Program-made: the position numbers and the translations under genes | Part shown: positions 26,644 to 35,961 of the stretch, piece after piece | Layout of the letters: every line of letters begins with the position of its first letter | Numbering within the stretch: the stretch's first letter is position 1 | Notes under the pieces: model-generated | The model's database searches: none | The model's input: only the letters and a program-made list of their open reading frames with translations | What the model was told of the DNA's origin: nothing | Origin: Streptococcus sp. oral taxon 431 | GTDB lineage: Bacteria; Bacillota; Bacilli; Lactobacillales; Streptococcaceae | DNA length: 64,000 nt | Assembly (NCBI RefSeq): GCF_023115445.1 | Contig: NZ_JALDUI010000001.1 | Coordinates: 62,001 to 126,000, forward strand | Reading direction: 5' to 3'

Positions 26644-27468
26644 ATGCCTGAATTACCTGAGGTCGAGACAGTTCGACGAGGTCTTGAAAAATTGATTCTA
26701 GGGAAGAAGATTGCTAGTCTTGACATTCGCTATCCCAAGATGATTAAGACGGATTTGGACGAGTTTCGAAAGGAAGTGCCAGGTCAAGAGATTCAATCGA
26801 TGGGGCGCCGTGGAAAATATTTGCTTTTCTATCTAACAGACAAGGTTTTAATTTCCCATCTACGGATGGAAGGGAAGTATTTTTACTATCCAGACCAGGT
26901 TCCTGAACGTAAGCATGCCCATGTTTTCTTCCAGTTCGAAGACGGTGGCACTTTAGTTTATGAAGATGTACGCAAGTTTGGAACTATGGAATTGCTTGTT
27001 CCTGAACTCTTAGATGCTTACTTTGTATCTAAAAAACTTGGACCAGAACCTACTGAAGAGGATTTTGATTTAGAGATTTTTATAGGTGCCTTGAAGAAAT
27101 CTAAAAAACCTATCAAATCGCATCTTCTCGATCAGACTTTGGTTGCTGGATTGGGGAATATCTACGTGGATGAAGTTCTCTGGAGAGCGAAAGTTCATCC
27201 AGCTAGTCCTTCTCAGAGTTTGACAAGAGCTGAAGCGACAGCTATTCATGAACAGACTATTGAAGTATTGGGTCAGGCGGTTGAAAAGGGTGGTTCAACA
27301 ATTCGCACCTATACCAATGCTTTTGGCGAGGATGGGACCATGCAAGACTTTCATCAGGTCTATGATAAGACTGGAGAGGCATGTTCTCGCTGTGGAGCCA
27401 TCATCGAAAAAATTCAACTCGGTGGTCGTGGAACCCATTTTTGTCCAAAATGTCAAAGGAGAAAGTGA
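26644..27468 (+). CDS. mutM: formamidopyrimidine-DNA glycosylase
   Basis: A 274-residue base-excision repair enzyme that removes 8-oxoguanine and formamidopyrimidines. The catalytic N-terminus [12 protein letters not shown] (Pro and Glu after Met removal), the H2TH region ending [14 protein letters not shown], and the C-terminal zinc finger CSRCG...CPKC are present. The ATG at 26644 follows AGAAGGAGG; upstream in-frame codons from 26602 are not coding. Its stop overlaps the coaE start (TGATG). Confidence 0.98.
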   Translation: MPELPEVETVRRGLEKLILGKKIASLDIRYPKMIKTDLDEFRKEVPGQEIQSMGRRGKYLLFYLTDKVLISHLRMEGKYFYYPDQVPERKHAHVFFQFEDGGTLVYEDVRKFGTMELLVPELLDAYFVSKKLGPEPTEEDFDLEIFIGALKKSKKPIKSHLLDQTLVAGLGNIYVDEVLWRAKVHPASPSQSLTRAEATAIHEQTIEVLGQAVEKGGSTIRTYTNAFGEDGTMQDFHQVYDKTGEACSRCGAIIEKIQLGGRGTHFCPKCQRRK

Positions 27469-28073
27469 TGGGAAAAATAATCGGAATCACTGGTGGTATT
27501 GCGTCAGGTAAGTCCACTGTCACAAATTTTCTAAGACAAAAAGGGTTTGAAGTGGTAGATGCGGATGCTCTTGTTCACCAACTTCAAAAACCTGATGGTC
27601 GCCTTTATCAGATTTTAGTAGAGCATTTCGGTGAAAAAGTCCTTCTAGAAGATGGGGAACTGAATCGTCCATTACTCGCCAGTCTGATTTTTTCTAACTC
27701 TGAGGAGAGAGAATGGTCTAAAGAAACTCAAGGACAAATCATCCGTGAAGAATTGAGGGTTTTGAAAGATAAGTTCAATGAAACAGAAGAACTATTTTTT
27801 ATGGATATTCCATTGCTTTTTGAACAGGACTATGCTTCATGGTTCGATGAAACTTGGCTAGTTTATGTAAGGCGAGATACCCAGCTGGATCGCTTAATGA
27901 ACCGTGATCAGTTATCCAAAGAGTCAGCTGAAACTCGTTTAGCTTCACAGTGGCCTTTAGAAGAAAAGAAGAAATTTGCTACTTATATATTAGACAATAA
28001 CGGCAGTCGAGAGCAGCTTTTGAGTCAAGTAGTGACCTTACTTGAAGGAGGCGATGCCCATGCAAGAGATTAG
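27468..28073 (+). CDS. coaE: dephospho-CoA kinase
   Basis: A 201-residue P-loop kinase catalysing the last step of coenzyme A synthesis. It starts GKIIGITGGIASGKST (Walker A), has DADALVHQL near residue 35, and the lid/CoA region FMDIPLLFEQD and RDQLS. The start overlaps the mutM stop, which indicates coupling. Its 3' end overlaps pmrA by 14 bases. Confidence 0.97.
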   Translation: MGKIIGITGGIASGKSTVTNFLRQKGFEVVDADALVHQLQKPDGRLYQILVEHFGEKVLLEDGELNRPLLASLIFSNSEEREWSKETQGQIIREELRVLKDKFNETEELFFMDIPLLFEQDYASWFDETWLVYVRRDTQLDRLMNRDQLSKESAETRLASQWPLEEKKKFATYILDNNGSREQLLSQVVTLLEGGDAHARD

Positions 28074-29259
28074 TTGGAAGGATAATCTTCGTATTGTTTG
28101 GTTTGGTTGTTTTTTAACAGGAGCTAGCATTTCTCTCGTTGTTCCTTTCATGCCTATTTTTGTCGAACAGTTAGGAATTGAAGGAGATCAAGTTGCCTTT
28201 TATTCAGGTTTAGCTATATCAGTCTCAGCCATTTCTGCAGCCTTTGTATCACCAATTTGGGGTATCTTAGCAGACAAGTATGGTCGAAAACCCATGATGA
28301 TTCGTGCAGGGCTAGCCATGACTATTACTATGGGAGGTCTGGCCTTTGTTCCAAATGTTTTCTGGCTCTTGTTCTTAAGGTTTCTTAATGGAGTTTTTAC
28401 AGGATTTGTACCCAATGCGACAGCTTTAATTGCTAGTCAAGTCCCCAAAGATAGGTCAGGATACGCTCTAGGGACTTTATCAACTGGTGTTGTCGCTGGA
28501 ACTTTGACTGGTCCCTTTGTCGGTGGTTTCATTGCCGAAATTTTTGGCATTCGGAATGTCTTTTTATTGGTTGGTAGTTTCCTGTTCTTGGCAGCTATCT
28601 TAACCATTCTTTTTATCAAAGAAAACTTTCAACCAGTGCCAAAAGAAAAAGCACTCCCTACAAGAGAGCTCTTTACTTCTGTTAAATATCCTTTTCTCCT
28701 GATAAATTTATTTCTAACTAGCTTTGTGATTCAATTTGCTGCCCAATCTATTGGTCCCATCCTTGCCCTGTATGTACGAGACCTTGGACAGAAAGAGAAT
28801 CTTCTCTTTGTCTCTGGTTTGATTGTATCCAGCATGGGATTTTCAAGTATGATGAGTGCAGGTATCATGGGTAAATTAGGTGATAAAGTGGGCAATCATC
28901 GACTCCTTGTCGTAGCTCAGGTATATTCAGTTTTCATATATCTATTATGTGCAAATGCGACTAGCCCATTCCAATTAGGCTTCTATCGTTTTCTATTTGG
29001 TCTGGGGACAGGAGCTCTGATCCCTGGTGTCAATGCTCTCCTAAGCAAAATGACTCCTAAAGTTGGCATTTCAAGGGTATTTGCCTTTAATCAAGTCTTC
29101 TTTTATCTAGGAGGAGTGATAGGTCCCTTAGCAGGATCAGTAGTAGCGGGACAATTTGGCTATCACTCAGTATTTTATGCAACAGCTCTTTGTGTAGCTC
29201 TCAGTTGTTTATTTAATCTTATCCAATTTAGAACATTATTAAAAGTGAAGGAAATCTAG
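28060..29259 (+). CDS. pmrA: MFS multidrug efflux transporter PmrA
   Basis: A 399-residue major facilitator with 12 predicted helices. The loop 2-3 motif [13 protein letters not shown] and the drug-antiporter motif C region ([20 protein letters not shown]) are present. It matches my memory of pneumococcal PmrA, an exporter of fluoroquinolones and dyes, over its whole length. The ATG at 28060 is eight bases after GGAGG (28047-28051); an ATG at 28054 is closer. The start lies inside coaE and the stop overlaps the rpmG start. Confidence 0.93.
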
Positions 29260-29408
29260 TGCGAGTAAAAATCAATCTCAAATGCTCCTCTTGTGGCAGC
29301 ATCAATTATCTAACCAGTAAGAACTCCAAAACCCATCCAGACAAGATTGAGGTCTTAAAGTATTGTCCTAAAGAAAGAAAAGTGACTCTACATCTTGAAT
29401 CTAAGTAG
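29259..29408 (+). CDS. rpmG: 50S ribosomal protein L33
   Basis: A 49-residue L33 encoded by a GTG-started frame that overlaps the pmrA stop (TAGTG). The sequence begins (M)[18 protein letters not shown] and includes [17 protein letters not shown]. Only three cysteines of the zinc-ribbon positions are visible (CSSC and YCP; the last is CPKE and not CPxC), so this looks like a C-minus or partly zinc-free paralogue. Streptococci usually carry more than one L33. Its translation probably depends on coupling to pmrA. Confidence 0.9.
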
Positions 29409-29447
29409 AAATTATGGTAGAATAATAGGGATTTTAAGGAGTTTGAT

Positions 29448-29681
29448 ATGTATAACCTATTATTAACCATTCTATTAGTATTATCTGTTGTGATTGTGAT
29501 TGCAATTTTTATGCAACCAACTAAAAACCAATCTAGCAATGTATTTGATGCCAGTGCAGGTGATTTGTTTGAACGTAGCAAAGCGCGCGGTTTTGAAGCT
29601 GTGATGCAACGTTTGACAGGAATTTTAGTCTTTTTCTGGCTAGCCATTGCCTTAGCATTGACGGTATTATCAAGTAGATAA
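29448..29681 (+). CDS. secG: preprotein translocase subunit SecG
   Basis: A 77-residue protein with two membrane helices (LLLTILLVLSVVIVIAIFM and GILVFFWLAIALALTVL) joined by a polar loop containing SSNVFDASAGDLFERSKARG, the typical SecG layout. It assists the SecYEG channel. It is preceded by TTAAGGAG and lies just before rnr, as in many Firmicutes (secG-rnr-smpB). Confidence 0.95.
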   Translation: MYNLLLTILLVLSVVIVIAIFMQPTKNQSSNVFDASAGDLFERSKARGFEAVMQRLTGILVFFWLAIALALTVLSSR

Positions 29682-29724
29682 GAAAATAATGGGCGGGACT
29701 GGATCTTTGCCTATTTTTATTTTT

Positions 29725-29829
29725 ATACTCTTCAAAAATCAAATTCAAACCACGTCAGCGTCGGCTTGTCGTACTCAAGTACTGCCTTCGCCTAGCTTTC
29801 TAGTTTGCTCTTTGATTTTTATTGAGTAT
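29725..29829. repeat. BOX-like repeat, A-C type without boxB
   Basis: The segment starts ATACTCTTCAAAAATC and ends TTTTTATTGAGTAT, like the element at 17221, and includes CAAACCACGTCAGCGTCGGCT and CTAGTTTGCTCTTTG. The boxB units are missing; a GTACTCAAGTAC palindrome lies in the middle. It sits in the secG-rnr gap, so it may affect readthrough into rnr. Confidence 0.75.
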
Positions 29830-29890
29830 TAAATGATGTTTGAGAAGGTTTTACACCAAAAAGAAAATATTATAAATCTAGAAAGTAAAC

Positions 29891-32233
29891 ATGAAAGATA
29901 AAATAAAAGAATATTTACAAGAAAAGGGGAGTGTCACAGTTAATGACTTGGCCAGTGCTCTCGGGAAGGATGGTTCAAAGGACTTCCGTGAGTTAATCAA
30001 AACTCTTTCCTTGATGGAACGTAAGCACCAGATTCGCTTTGAAGAAGATGGTAGTTTAACCCTAGAACAGAAGAAAAAACATGAGATTACCCTAAAAGGA
30101 ATTTTCCATGCCCATAAAAATGGGTTCGGTTTTGTAAGTCTTGAAGGCGAAGAAGACGATCTTTTTGTTGGAAAAAGTGATGTTAATTATGCCATTGATG
30201 GTGATACTGTTGAAGTTGTCATCAAGAAAGTTGCTGACCGTAACAAAGGAACTGCTGCAGAAGCAAAGATTATCGACATCCTAGAGCACAGTTTAACAAC
30301 AGTTGTTGGGCAAATTATTCTTGATGAAGAGAAACCAAAGTATGCGGGTTATATCCGTTCTAAAAATCAAAAGATTAGTCAACCGATTTATGTGAAAAAG
30401 CCATCTCTCAAACTAGAAGGGACAGAAGTTCTCAAGGTCTTTATCGATAAATACCCAAGTAAGAAACACGACTTCTTTGTGGCGAGTGTTTTAGATGTTG
30501 TGGGACATTCAACGGATGCAGGAATTGACGTTCTTGAGGTCTTGGAATCAATGGACATTGTCTCAGAATTTCCAGAGGCTGTTATTAAAGAAGCAGAAAG
30601 TGTACCTGATGCTCCATCCCAAAAAGACATGGAAGGCCGTCTGGACCTGAGAGATGAAATTACATTTACCATAGATGGAGCAGATGCTAAGGACTTGGAC
30701 GACGCAGTTCACATCAAGCACTTGAAGAATGGAAATTTTGAACTAGGAGTTCATATCGCGGATGTTTCATACTATGTAACAGAGGGTTCTGCCCTTGACA
30801 AGGAAGCCCTCAATCGAGCGACCTCTGTCTATGTGACAGACCGAGTAGTTCCAATGCTACCAGAACGCCTTTCAAATGGCATCTGTTCTCTTAATCCTCA
30901 AGTGGACCGCTTGACTCAATCTGCTATTATGGAGATTGACAAAAATGGTCGGGTTCGTAATTACACCATTACGCAGACAGTTATCAAGACAAGTTTCCGT
31001 ATGACTTATAGTGATGTGAATGATATCCTAGAAGGTGATGAAGAGAAGAGACAAGAGTATAAGAAAATTGTTCCTAGCATCGAACTCATGGCCAAGCTCC
31101 ATGAAATTCTTGAAGGTATGCGGATTAAGCGTGGAGCTCTTAATTTTGATACCAATGAAGCTAAAATCTTGGTTGACAAGCAAGGGAAACCAGTAGATAT
31201 TGTTCTTCGTCATCGCGGTACTGCAGAACGTATGATTGAGTCCTTTATGCTGATTGCCAATGAAACAGTTGCTGAGCATTTTAGCAAGTTGGAACTTCCT
31301 TTTATTTATCGAATTCACGAGGAGCCTAAAGCTGAGAAAGTTCAGAAATTTATTGATTATGCTTCAAGTTTTGGCTTGAGAATTTATGGGACTGCTAGTG
31401 AGATTAGTCAGGAAGCTCTTCAAGACATCATGCGTGCTGTTGAAGGTGAGCCTTATGCGGATGTTCTCTCTATGATGCTTCTGCGTTCTATGCAACAGGC
31501 TCGTTATTCTGAGCATAATCACGGTCATTATGGACTAGCTGCGGACTATTACACTCACTTTACCAGTCCGATTCGCCGTTATCCGGACCTCCTTGTTCAT
31601 CGTATGATTCGTGACTATGGACGTTCTAAGGAAGTAGCGGAGCATTTTGAACAAGTAATTCCTGAGATTGCGACCCAGTCTTCAAATCGTGAGCGCAGAG
31701 CTATTGAGGCAGAGCGTGAAGTTGAAGCCATGAAAAAAGCTGAATACATGGAAGAGTTTGTGGGTGAAGAGTATGATGCAGTCGTTTCAAGTATCGTCAA
31801 GTTTGGTCTTTTTGTTGAATTGCCAAATACAGTCGAAGGCTTGATTCACATTACTAATTTACCTGAGTTCTATCATTTTAACGAACGTGATTTGACTCTT
31901 CGTGGGGAGAAATCAGGGACAACCTTCCGTGTGGGACAACAGATACGCATTCGTGTCGAAAGAGCCGATAAGATGACAGGGGAGATTGATTTCTCCTTTA
32001 TTCCAAGCGAATTTGATGTGATTGAGAAAGGTTTGAAAGACTCTGGCCGCAAGGATAGAGGTAGTCGTTCGGATAAGAAAGAAGACAAGAGAAAAGCTGG
32101 TCGCTCAAGTGATAAGCGCAAGCATTCATCAAAAGACAAGAAGAAAAAGAGCAAGAAACCTTTTTATAAGGAAGTAGCAAAGAAAGGAGCTAAGCATGGC
32201 AAAGGGCGAGGGAAAGGTCGTCGCACAAAATAA
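29891..32233 (+). CDS. rnr: ribonuclease R
   Basis: A 780-residue processive 3'-5' exoribonuclease of the RNB family. Order: an N-terminal winged helix (about 1-65), cold-shock domains ([13 protein letters not shown]), the RNB catalytic domain with four aspartates in [18 protein letters not shown], the [22 protein letters not shown] motif, an S1 domain ([17 protein letters not shown]) and a lysine-rich tail from about residue 715. RNase R degrades structured RNA and, with SmpB and tmRNA, non-stop mRNA; smpB overlaps its 3' end by 38 bases, fitting this partnership. Confidence 0.97.
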   Translation: MKDKIKEYLQEKGSVTVNDLASALGKDGSKDFRELIKTLSLMERKHQIRFEEDGSLTLEQKKKHEITLKGIFHAHKNGFGFVSLEGEEDDLFVGKSDVNYAIDGDTVEVVIKKVADRNKGTAAEAKIIDILEHSLTTVVGQIILDEEKPKYAGYIRSKNQKISQPIYVKKPSLKLEGTEVLKVFIDKYPSKKHDFFVASVLDVVGHSTDAGIDVLEVLESMDIVSEFPEAVIKEAESVPDAPSQKDMEGRLDLRDEITFTIDGADAKDLDDAVHIKHLKNGNFELGVHIADVSYYVTEGSALDKEALNRATSVYVTDRVVPMLPERLSNGICSLNPQVDRLTQSAIMEIDKNGRVRNYTITQTVIKTSFRMTYSDVNDILEGDEEKRQEYKKIVPSIELMAKLHEILEGMRIKRGALNFDTNEAKILVDKQGKPVDIVLRHRGTAERMIESFMLIANETVAEHFSKLELPFIYRIHEEPKAEKVQKFIDYASSFGLRIYGTASEISQEALQDIMRAVEGEPYADVLSMMLLRSMQQARYSEHNHGHYGLAADYYTHFTSPIRRYPDLLVHRMIRDYGRSKEVAEHFEQVIPEIATQSSNRERRAIEAEREVEAMKKAEYMEEFVGEEYDAVVSSIVKFGLFVELPNTVEGLIHITNLPEFYHFNERDLTLRGEKSGTTFRVGQQIRIRVERADKMTGEIDFSFIPSEFDVIEKGLKDSGRKDRGSRSDKKEDKRKAGRSSDKRKHSSKDKKKKSKKPFYKEVAKKGAKHGKGRGKGRRTK

Positions 32234-32663
32234 GAAAGCAAGCCACGATTATACAATTGTTGATACCATTGAAGCAGGAATGGTCCTCACTGGTACAGAA
32301 ATCAAAAGTGTTCGAGCAGCCCGCATCAATCTGAAAGATGGGTTTGCTCAGGTTAAGAATGGGGAAGTTTGGCTGAGCAATGTCCATATCGCTCCTTATG
32401 AGGAGGGCAACATCTGGAACCAGGAGCCAGAACGTCGTCGTAAACTTCTCCTTCATAAAAAACAAATCCAGAAATTGGAGCAAGAAACCAAAGGGACAGG
32501 GATGACTCTGGTTCCACTTAAAGTCTACATCAAAGACGGCTATGCCAAGCTTCTTTTAGGACTTGCTAAAGGAAAACATGACTACGATAAACGTGAGTCG
32601 ATTAAACGTCGTGAGCAAGACCGAGACATTGCGCGTGTTATGAAAGCAGTTAACCATCGATAG
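32196..32663 (+). CDS. smpB: SsrA-binding protein SmpB
   Basis: A 155-residue tmRNA-binding protein required for trans-translation. It has the OB-fold start [26 protein letters not shown], the block [10 protein letters not shown] and the basic C-terminal tail ([20 protein letters not shown]) that enters the decoding site. It starts inside rnr with a ribosome site (AAAGGAG) in the rnr tail region, so the two are translationally coupled. Confidence 0.98.
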   Translation: MAKGEGKVVAQNKKASHDYTIVDTIEAGMVLTGTEIKSVRAARINLKDGFAQVKNGEVWLSNVHIAPYEEGNIWNQEPERRRKLLLHKKQIQKLEQETKGTGMTLVPLKVYIKDGYAKLLLGLAKGKHDYDKRESIKRREQDRDIARVMKAVNHR

Positions 32664-32677
32664 AAAGAGTGAAGTAA

Positions 32678-33538
32678 ATGGAAAAACTAGTTGCCTATAA
32701 ACGCATGCCTGTCTGGAATAAAGACACCATGCCAGAAGCTGTTCAAAGAAAACACAATACTAAGGTCGGAACCTGGGGCAAGATTACCGTATTAAAAGGG
32801 GCTCTTAAGTTTATTGAATTGACTGAGGAGGGGGAAGTTATAGCTGAGCACCTCTTTGAAGCAGGTGCCGATAATCCTATGGCGCAACCTCAAGCTTGGC
32901 ACAGAGTGGAAGCTGCCACAGATGATGTAGAATGGTATCTGGAATTTTATTGTAAACCAGAGGATTATTTCCCAAAGAAATACAATAGCAATCCAGTTCA
33001 TTCGGAGGTTTTAGAAGCTATGCAGACGGTGAAGCCATGTAAGGCACTTGACCTAGGATGTGGTCAAGGAAGAAACGCCCTCTTTCTCGCTCAACATGGA
33101 TTTGATGTCACAGCTGTAGATCAAAATGAGCTATCCCTTGAAATGTTGCAAAGTATCGTAGAGCAAGAAGATTTAGAAATGCCTGTAGGTCTCTACGATA
33201 TCAATTCAGCTAGCATTGGACAAACTTATGATTTTATCGTATCAACGGTTGTGCTCATGTTTTTACAAGCAGAACGTATTCCTGCTATTATCCAAAACAT
33301 GCAAGAACAAACCTCAATTGGAGGTTACAATTTGATAGTGTGTGCTATGGATACAGAAGATTATCCATGTTCAGTGAACTTCCCATTCACCTTTAAAGAA
33401 GGGGAATTGGCAAATTACTACCAGGACTGGGAGTTAGTGAAGTACAATGAAAATCCTGGTCATTTGCACCGTCGTGACGAAAATGGCAATCGTATCCAAC
33501 TACGATTTGCGACCATGTTGGCTAAAAAGGTAAAATAA
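32678..33538 (+). CDS. tehB: TehB-type SAM-dependent methyltransferase
   Basis: A 286-residue protein with an N-terminal cupin-like DUF1971 domain (about 1-95; MPVWNKDTMPEAVQRKHNTK) fused to a class I methyltransferase domain with the SAM motif LDLGCGQGRNALFLAQHG. It is the long form of TehB, linked to tellurite and oxyanion tolerance. It ends with a terminator at 33547, so the CARF gene that follows is a separate unit. Confidence 0.9.
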   Translation: MEKLVAYKRMPVWNKDTMPEAVQRKHNTKVGTWGKITVLKGALKFIELTEEGEVIAEHLFEAGADNPMAQPQAWHRVEAATDDVEWYLEFYCKPEDYFPKKYNSNPVHSEVLEAMQTVKPCKALDLGCGQGRNALFLAQHGFDVTAVDQNELSLEMLQSIVEQEDLEMPVGLYDINSASIGQTYDFIVSTVVLMFLQAERIPAIIQNMQEQTSIGGYNLIVCAMDTEDYPCSVNFPFTFKEGELANYYQDWELVKYNENPGHLHRRDENGNRIQLRFATMLAKKVK

Positions 33539-33546
33539 GCTAATAA

Positions 33547-33584
33547 AACGAATAGAGGATAGAAAAATCTTCTATTCGTTTTTT
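33547..33584 (+). terminator. rho-independent terminator after tehB
   Basis: AACGAATAGA (33547-33556) pairs with TCTATTCGTT (33571-33580) and is followed by a T-run. It closes the secG-rnr-smpB-tehB unit. Confidence 0.9.
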
Positions 33585-33741
33585 CATATAAAGACTTGAG
33601 GGCCAATCAACTGAATTATGCTATACTAGATGTGTAGAAAATGCTTAAGACAATCTCTTAACCCATATTTCTATGAAGTTTATAATAAGAAATTTTAAAT
33701 TTTCCATACAACTAGCAAATTTTTAATAGGGAGGTAGCGCC

Positions 33742-34890
33742 ATGCCTAGTCTTTTAGTCGAACTTTTTGATCATCACACTATCGAGAAAAATGTTTATCA
33801 GACTTTTATTTGTGATTGTGATGAGGTTTTATTTCTCTCCCTGAAAAAAATTACAGAAGATGAAAGATTGGCCTTGAAACATTTTTTGTTGGATCAAGTT
33901 TCCCATGTAAAGCAAGTGCATTTTAGGCAAATAAGTCTAGATAAGATTACGGATGATTTGAATCTTTTCTTGACTAACTATGATTCAGTGACCTTAGATG
34001 TTTTTGGAGGAGATTCGATATTAGCTATTTTTCTGTATCAGTATGGTTTGGAAAAGCAATTACCGATTATTGCAATAGATATTGAGCAAGGAAAACAATT
34101 TAAATGGAAAATGGGTAAAGTGGAGAAGGAAGAGTTAGTGATTCCTAACCTAACCATTGAACAGTTGATGGCCTTACGGGGTGGTAAACTACTAAAGTCC
34201 AAGCAACCTTTCCATACACCTAAACAGATTGCTGCTATCAAAAAACTGGCAAATTTTGCCCTTACAAATCCTGAAGAGTGGTTAAAAGTAACACAATTTT
34301 TTGCTTCGGCAAGGACAAGTAATCTTCATTCTGAAACAGGAAAAGAGCTAGAGAATAATGGGAAACGTTATTCTTACCCTAAATCTATCATTTCCCTATT
34401 AACAGATGCTGACTTGCTCCATATTGAGGAGGAAACTTCTAAACAGGTTAGTTATACTTTTTCTACCCCCGAGGCCCAACTGCTTTGTCGGAGCAAAGGC
34501 CATATTTTAGAACTCTATCTTTACCTTCTAGCGCTAGAGTCAGAGTATTTTGATGAATGTATGATTGGGGCTGAAATTGATTGGAATGGTATTTTCCCTG
34601 AGGCTGATAATGTACAAAATGAGATTGATGTTGTCCTTCGTAAAGGTAGGTCCATTGTTTTTATTTCCTGTAAAATGACAGACTTATCAGTAGAGGCTAT
34701 AAATGAATTAGAACTTTATGCCACCCATTTTGCCGGGGAAAGTTGTCTAAAACTAATTGTTTGTTCTGGGAAAATAAATCCAGTATACATCAATCGTTGC
34801 TATGAATACGGAGTCTTGGTCATAAAAAATGATCAGATTTCTAACATCATTCCGATGTTGGAAAAGAAACTTAAAAGAAAAAGCAGATAA
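33742..34890 (+). CDS. CARF-nuclease, DUF1887 (Card1/Can2-like), no CRISPR locus nearby
   Basis: A 382-residue soluble protein. Residues about 1-140 form a Rossmann-like CARF domain (SLLVELFDHHTIEKNVYQ; ILAIFLYQYGLEKQLPIIAID). A linker leads to the C-terminal PD-(D/E)xK nuclease with GHILELYLYLL (E257), NEIDVVLRKGRSIVFISCK (E294, D296, K311) and KLIVCSGK. This is the DUF1887 architecture of Card1/Can2, which is switched on by cyclic oligoadenylate made by type III CRISPR complexes. The acidic residue of the ExK pair is serine here (S309). The start follows GGGAGG. It is a single-gene unit between terminators at 33547 and 34925, separating tehB from coiA. Ligand and trigger are unknown. Confidence 0.75.
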   Translation: MPSLLVELFDHHTIEKNVYQTFICDCDEVLFLSLKKITEDERLALKHFLLDQVSHVKQVHFRQISLDKITDDLNLFLTNYDSVTLDVFGGDSILAIFLYQYGLEKQLPIIAIDIEQGKQFKWKMGKVEKEELVIPNLTIEQLMALRGGKLLKSKQPFHTPKQIAAIKKLANFALTNPEEWLKVTQFFASARTSNLHSETGKELENNGKRYSYPKSIISLLTDADLLHIEEETSKQVSYTFSTPEAQLLCRSKGHILELYLYLLALESEYFDECMIGAEIDWNGIFPEADNVQNEIDVVLRKGRSIVFISCKMTDLSVEAINELELYATHFAGESCLKLIVCSGKINPVYINRCYEYGVLVIKNDQISNIIPMLEKKLKRKSR

Positions 34891-34924
34891 AAAAACTCTC
34901 TCTTAAGTCGTTAAATAATCTATG

Positions 34925-34951
34925 AAAAGGCTGTTTTTCTCAGCCTTTTTC
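34925..34951 (+). terminator. rho-independent terminator after the CARF-nuclease gene
   Basis: AAAAGGCTG (34925-34933) pairs with CAGCCTTTT (34941-34949), followed by T residues. It insulates the CARF gene from coiA. Confidence 0.9.
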
Positions 34952-34959
34952 TTATCCTT

Positions 34960-34967
34960 TTCGAATA
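34960..34967 (+). promoter_or_regulatory. ComX (SigX) combox of coiA
   Basis: TTCGAATA matches the streptococcal combox TACGAATA at seven of eight bases and lies 20 bases before the coiA start, after a T-rich tract. CoiA belongs to the late competence regulon in streptococci, so ComX-dependent transcription is expected. Confidence 0.75.
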
Positions 34968-34986
34968 AAGTAGAAAAGGAGGTTTT

Positions 34987-35943
34987 ATGTTTTTAGCTAG
35001 AGATAAAAACGGGCGCCTAGTCAATGCCTTGGAGGATGAACTAGTCAAACAAGCTTATTATTGTCCAGCTTGTGGAACAAGTGTTCGCTTGAGGAAAGGA
35101 AAAAACGTGCGAAGGCATTTTGCCCATGAAAGTCTCAAACAATGTGATTTTTTCCATGAAAATGAAGGACCAGAGCATCTGGAAAACAAGAAAAGATTGT
35201 TTTATTGGGCTAAGGAGAATGATGAAGTTGAGATGGAATATCCCATACCTGAACTGAAGCAAATCGCAGATATCTTTATCAATAAGCAACTAGCTCTAGA
35301 AATTCAGTGCAGTCCCATTTCTTGTGAACTTTTAAGGGAGAGAAGCAATGGTTATCGAAGTCTCGGGATTCAAGTTTTGTGGTTACTTGGAGAAAAACTA
35401 TGGCTAGGAGAGCGTCTAACTAAACTTCAGAGAGGTTTTCTTTATTTCAGTAATAATATGGGTTTTTATCTTTGGGAGTTAGACCATAAAAGACAAGTTT
35501 TGAGACTTAAGTACCTACTACACCAAGATTTGAAAGGGAAACTCCATTATCAAGTCAAGGAATTTTCTTATGACAAAGGAAATCTTCTAGAAATATTACG
35601 GACTCCTTATCAGCAACAAAATCTTATCACTTTTTCGGTTGAACAAGATAAGAACATTTGCCATTACATTCAAAAACAACTCTACTATCAAACTCCTTAT
35701 TGGATGAAGCAACAAGCCAAGGCATACTTGAAAGGGGAGAACCTTTTGAATCTGAAGAATCAGGACTGGTATCCTCAAGTAAGGCCGATAGAAAATGATT
35801 CTTTTTGTCAAATTAAACAGGATATTAGTGATTATTATCGAAACTTTCGAATTTATTATCAAAAAAATCCTCAAACAGAGTTACAAAAGCTCTATCCACC
35901 TGCCTTTTATCAGCAATATTTCTTAAAAAATATGGTAAAATAG
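34987..35943 (+). CDS. coiA: competence protein CoiA
   Basis: A 318-residue protein of the CoiA family, needed for processing incoming DNA in transformation. The N-terminal zinc-binding part (YYCPACGTSVRLRKGKNVRRHFAH) is followed by a PD-(D/E)xK-like nuclease region (DEVEMEYPIPELKQIADIFINKQLALEIQCSPIS), where D, E and Q-C replace the usual D, E, xK. AAGGAGG precedes the ATG. Downstream pepF starts 18 bases later and is probably co-transcribed. Confidence 0.95.
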   Translation: MFLARDKNGRLVNALEDELVKQAYYCPACGTSVRLRKGKNVRRHFAHESLKQCDFFHENEGPEHLENKKRLFYWAKENDEVEMEYPIPELKQIADIFINKQLALEIQCSPISCELLRERSNGYRSLGIQVLWLLGEKLWLGERLTKLQRGFLYFSNNMGFYLWELDHKRQVLRLKYLLHQDLKGKLHYQVKEFSYDKGNLLEILRTPYQQQNLITFSVEQDKNICHYIQKQLYYQTPYWMKQQAKAYLKGENLLNLKNQDWYPQVRPIENDSFCQIKQDISDYYRNFRIYYQKNPQTELQKLYPPAFYQQYFLKNMVK

Positions 35944-35961
35944 AAAGGATGGAGGAATCTT

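Noticed and set aside
33742-34890. A type III CRISPR locus associated with the CARF nuclease
   Set aside because: I looked for cas10, csm genes and regularly spaced direct repeats in the window and saw none.
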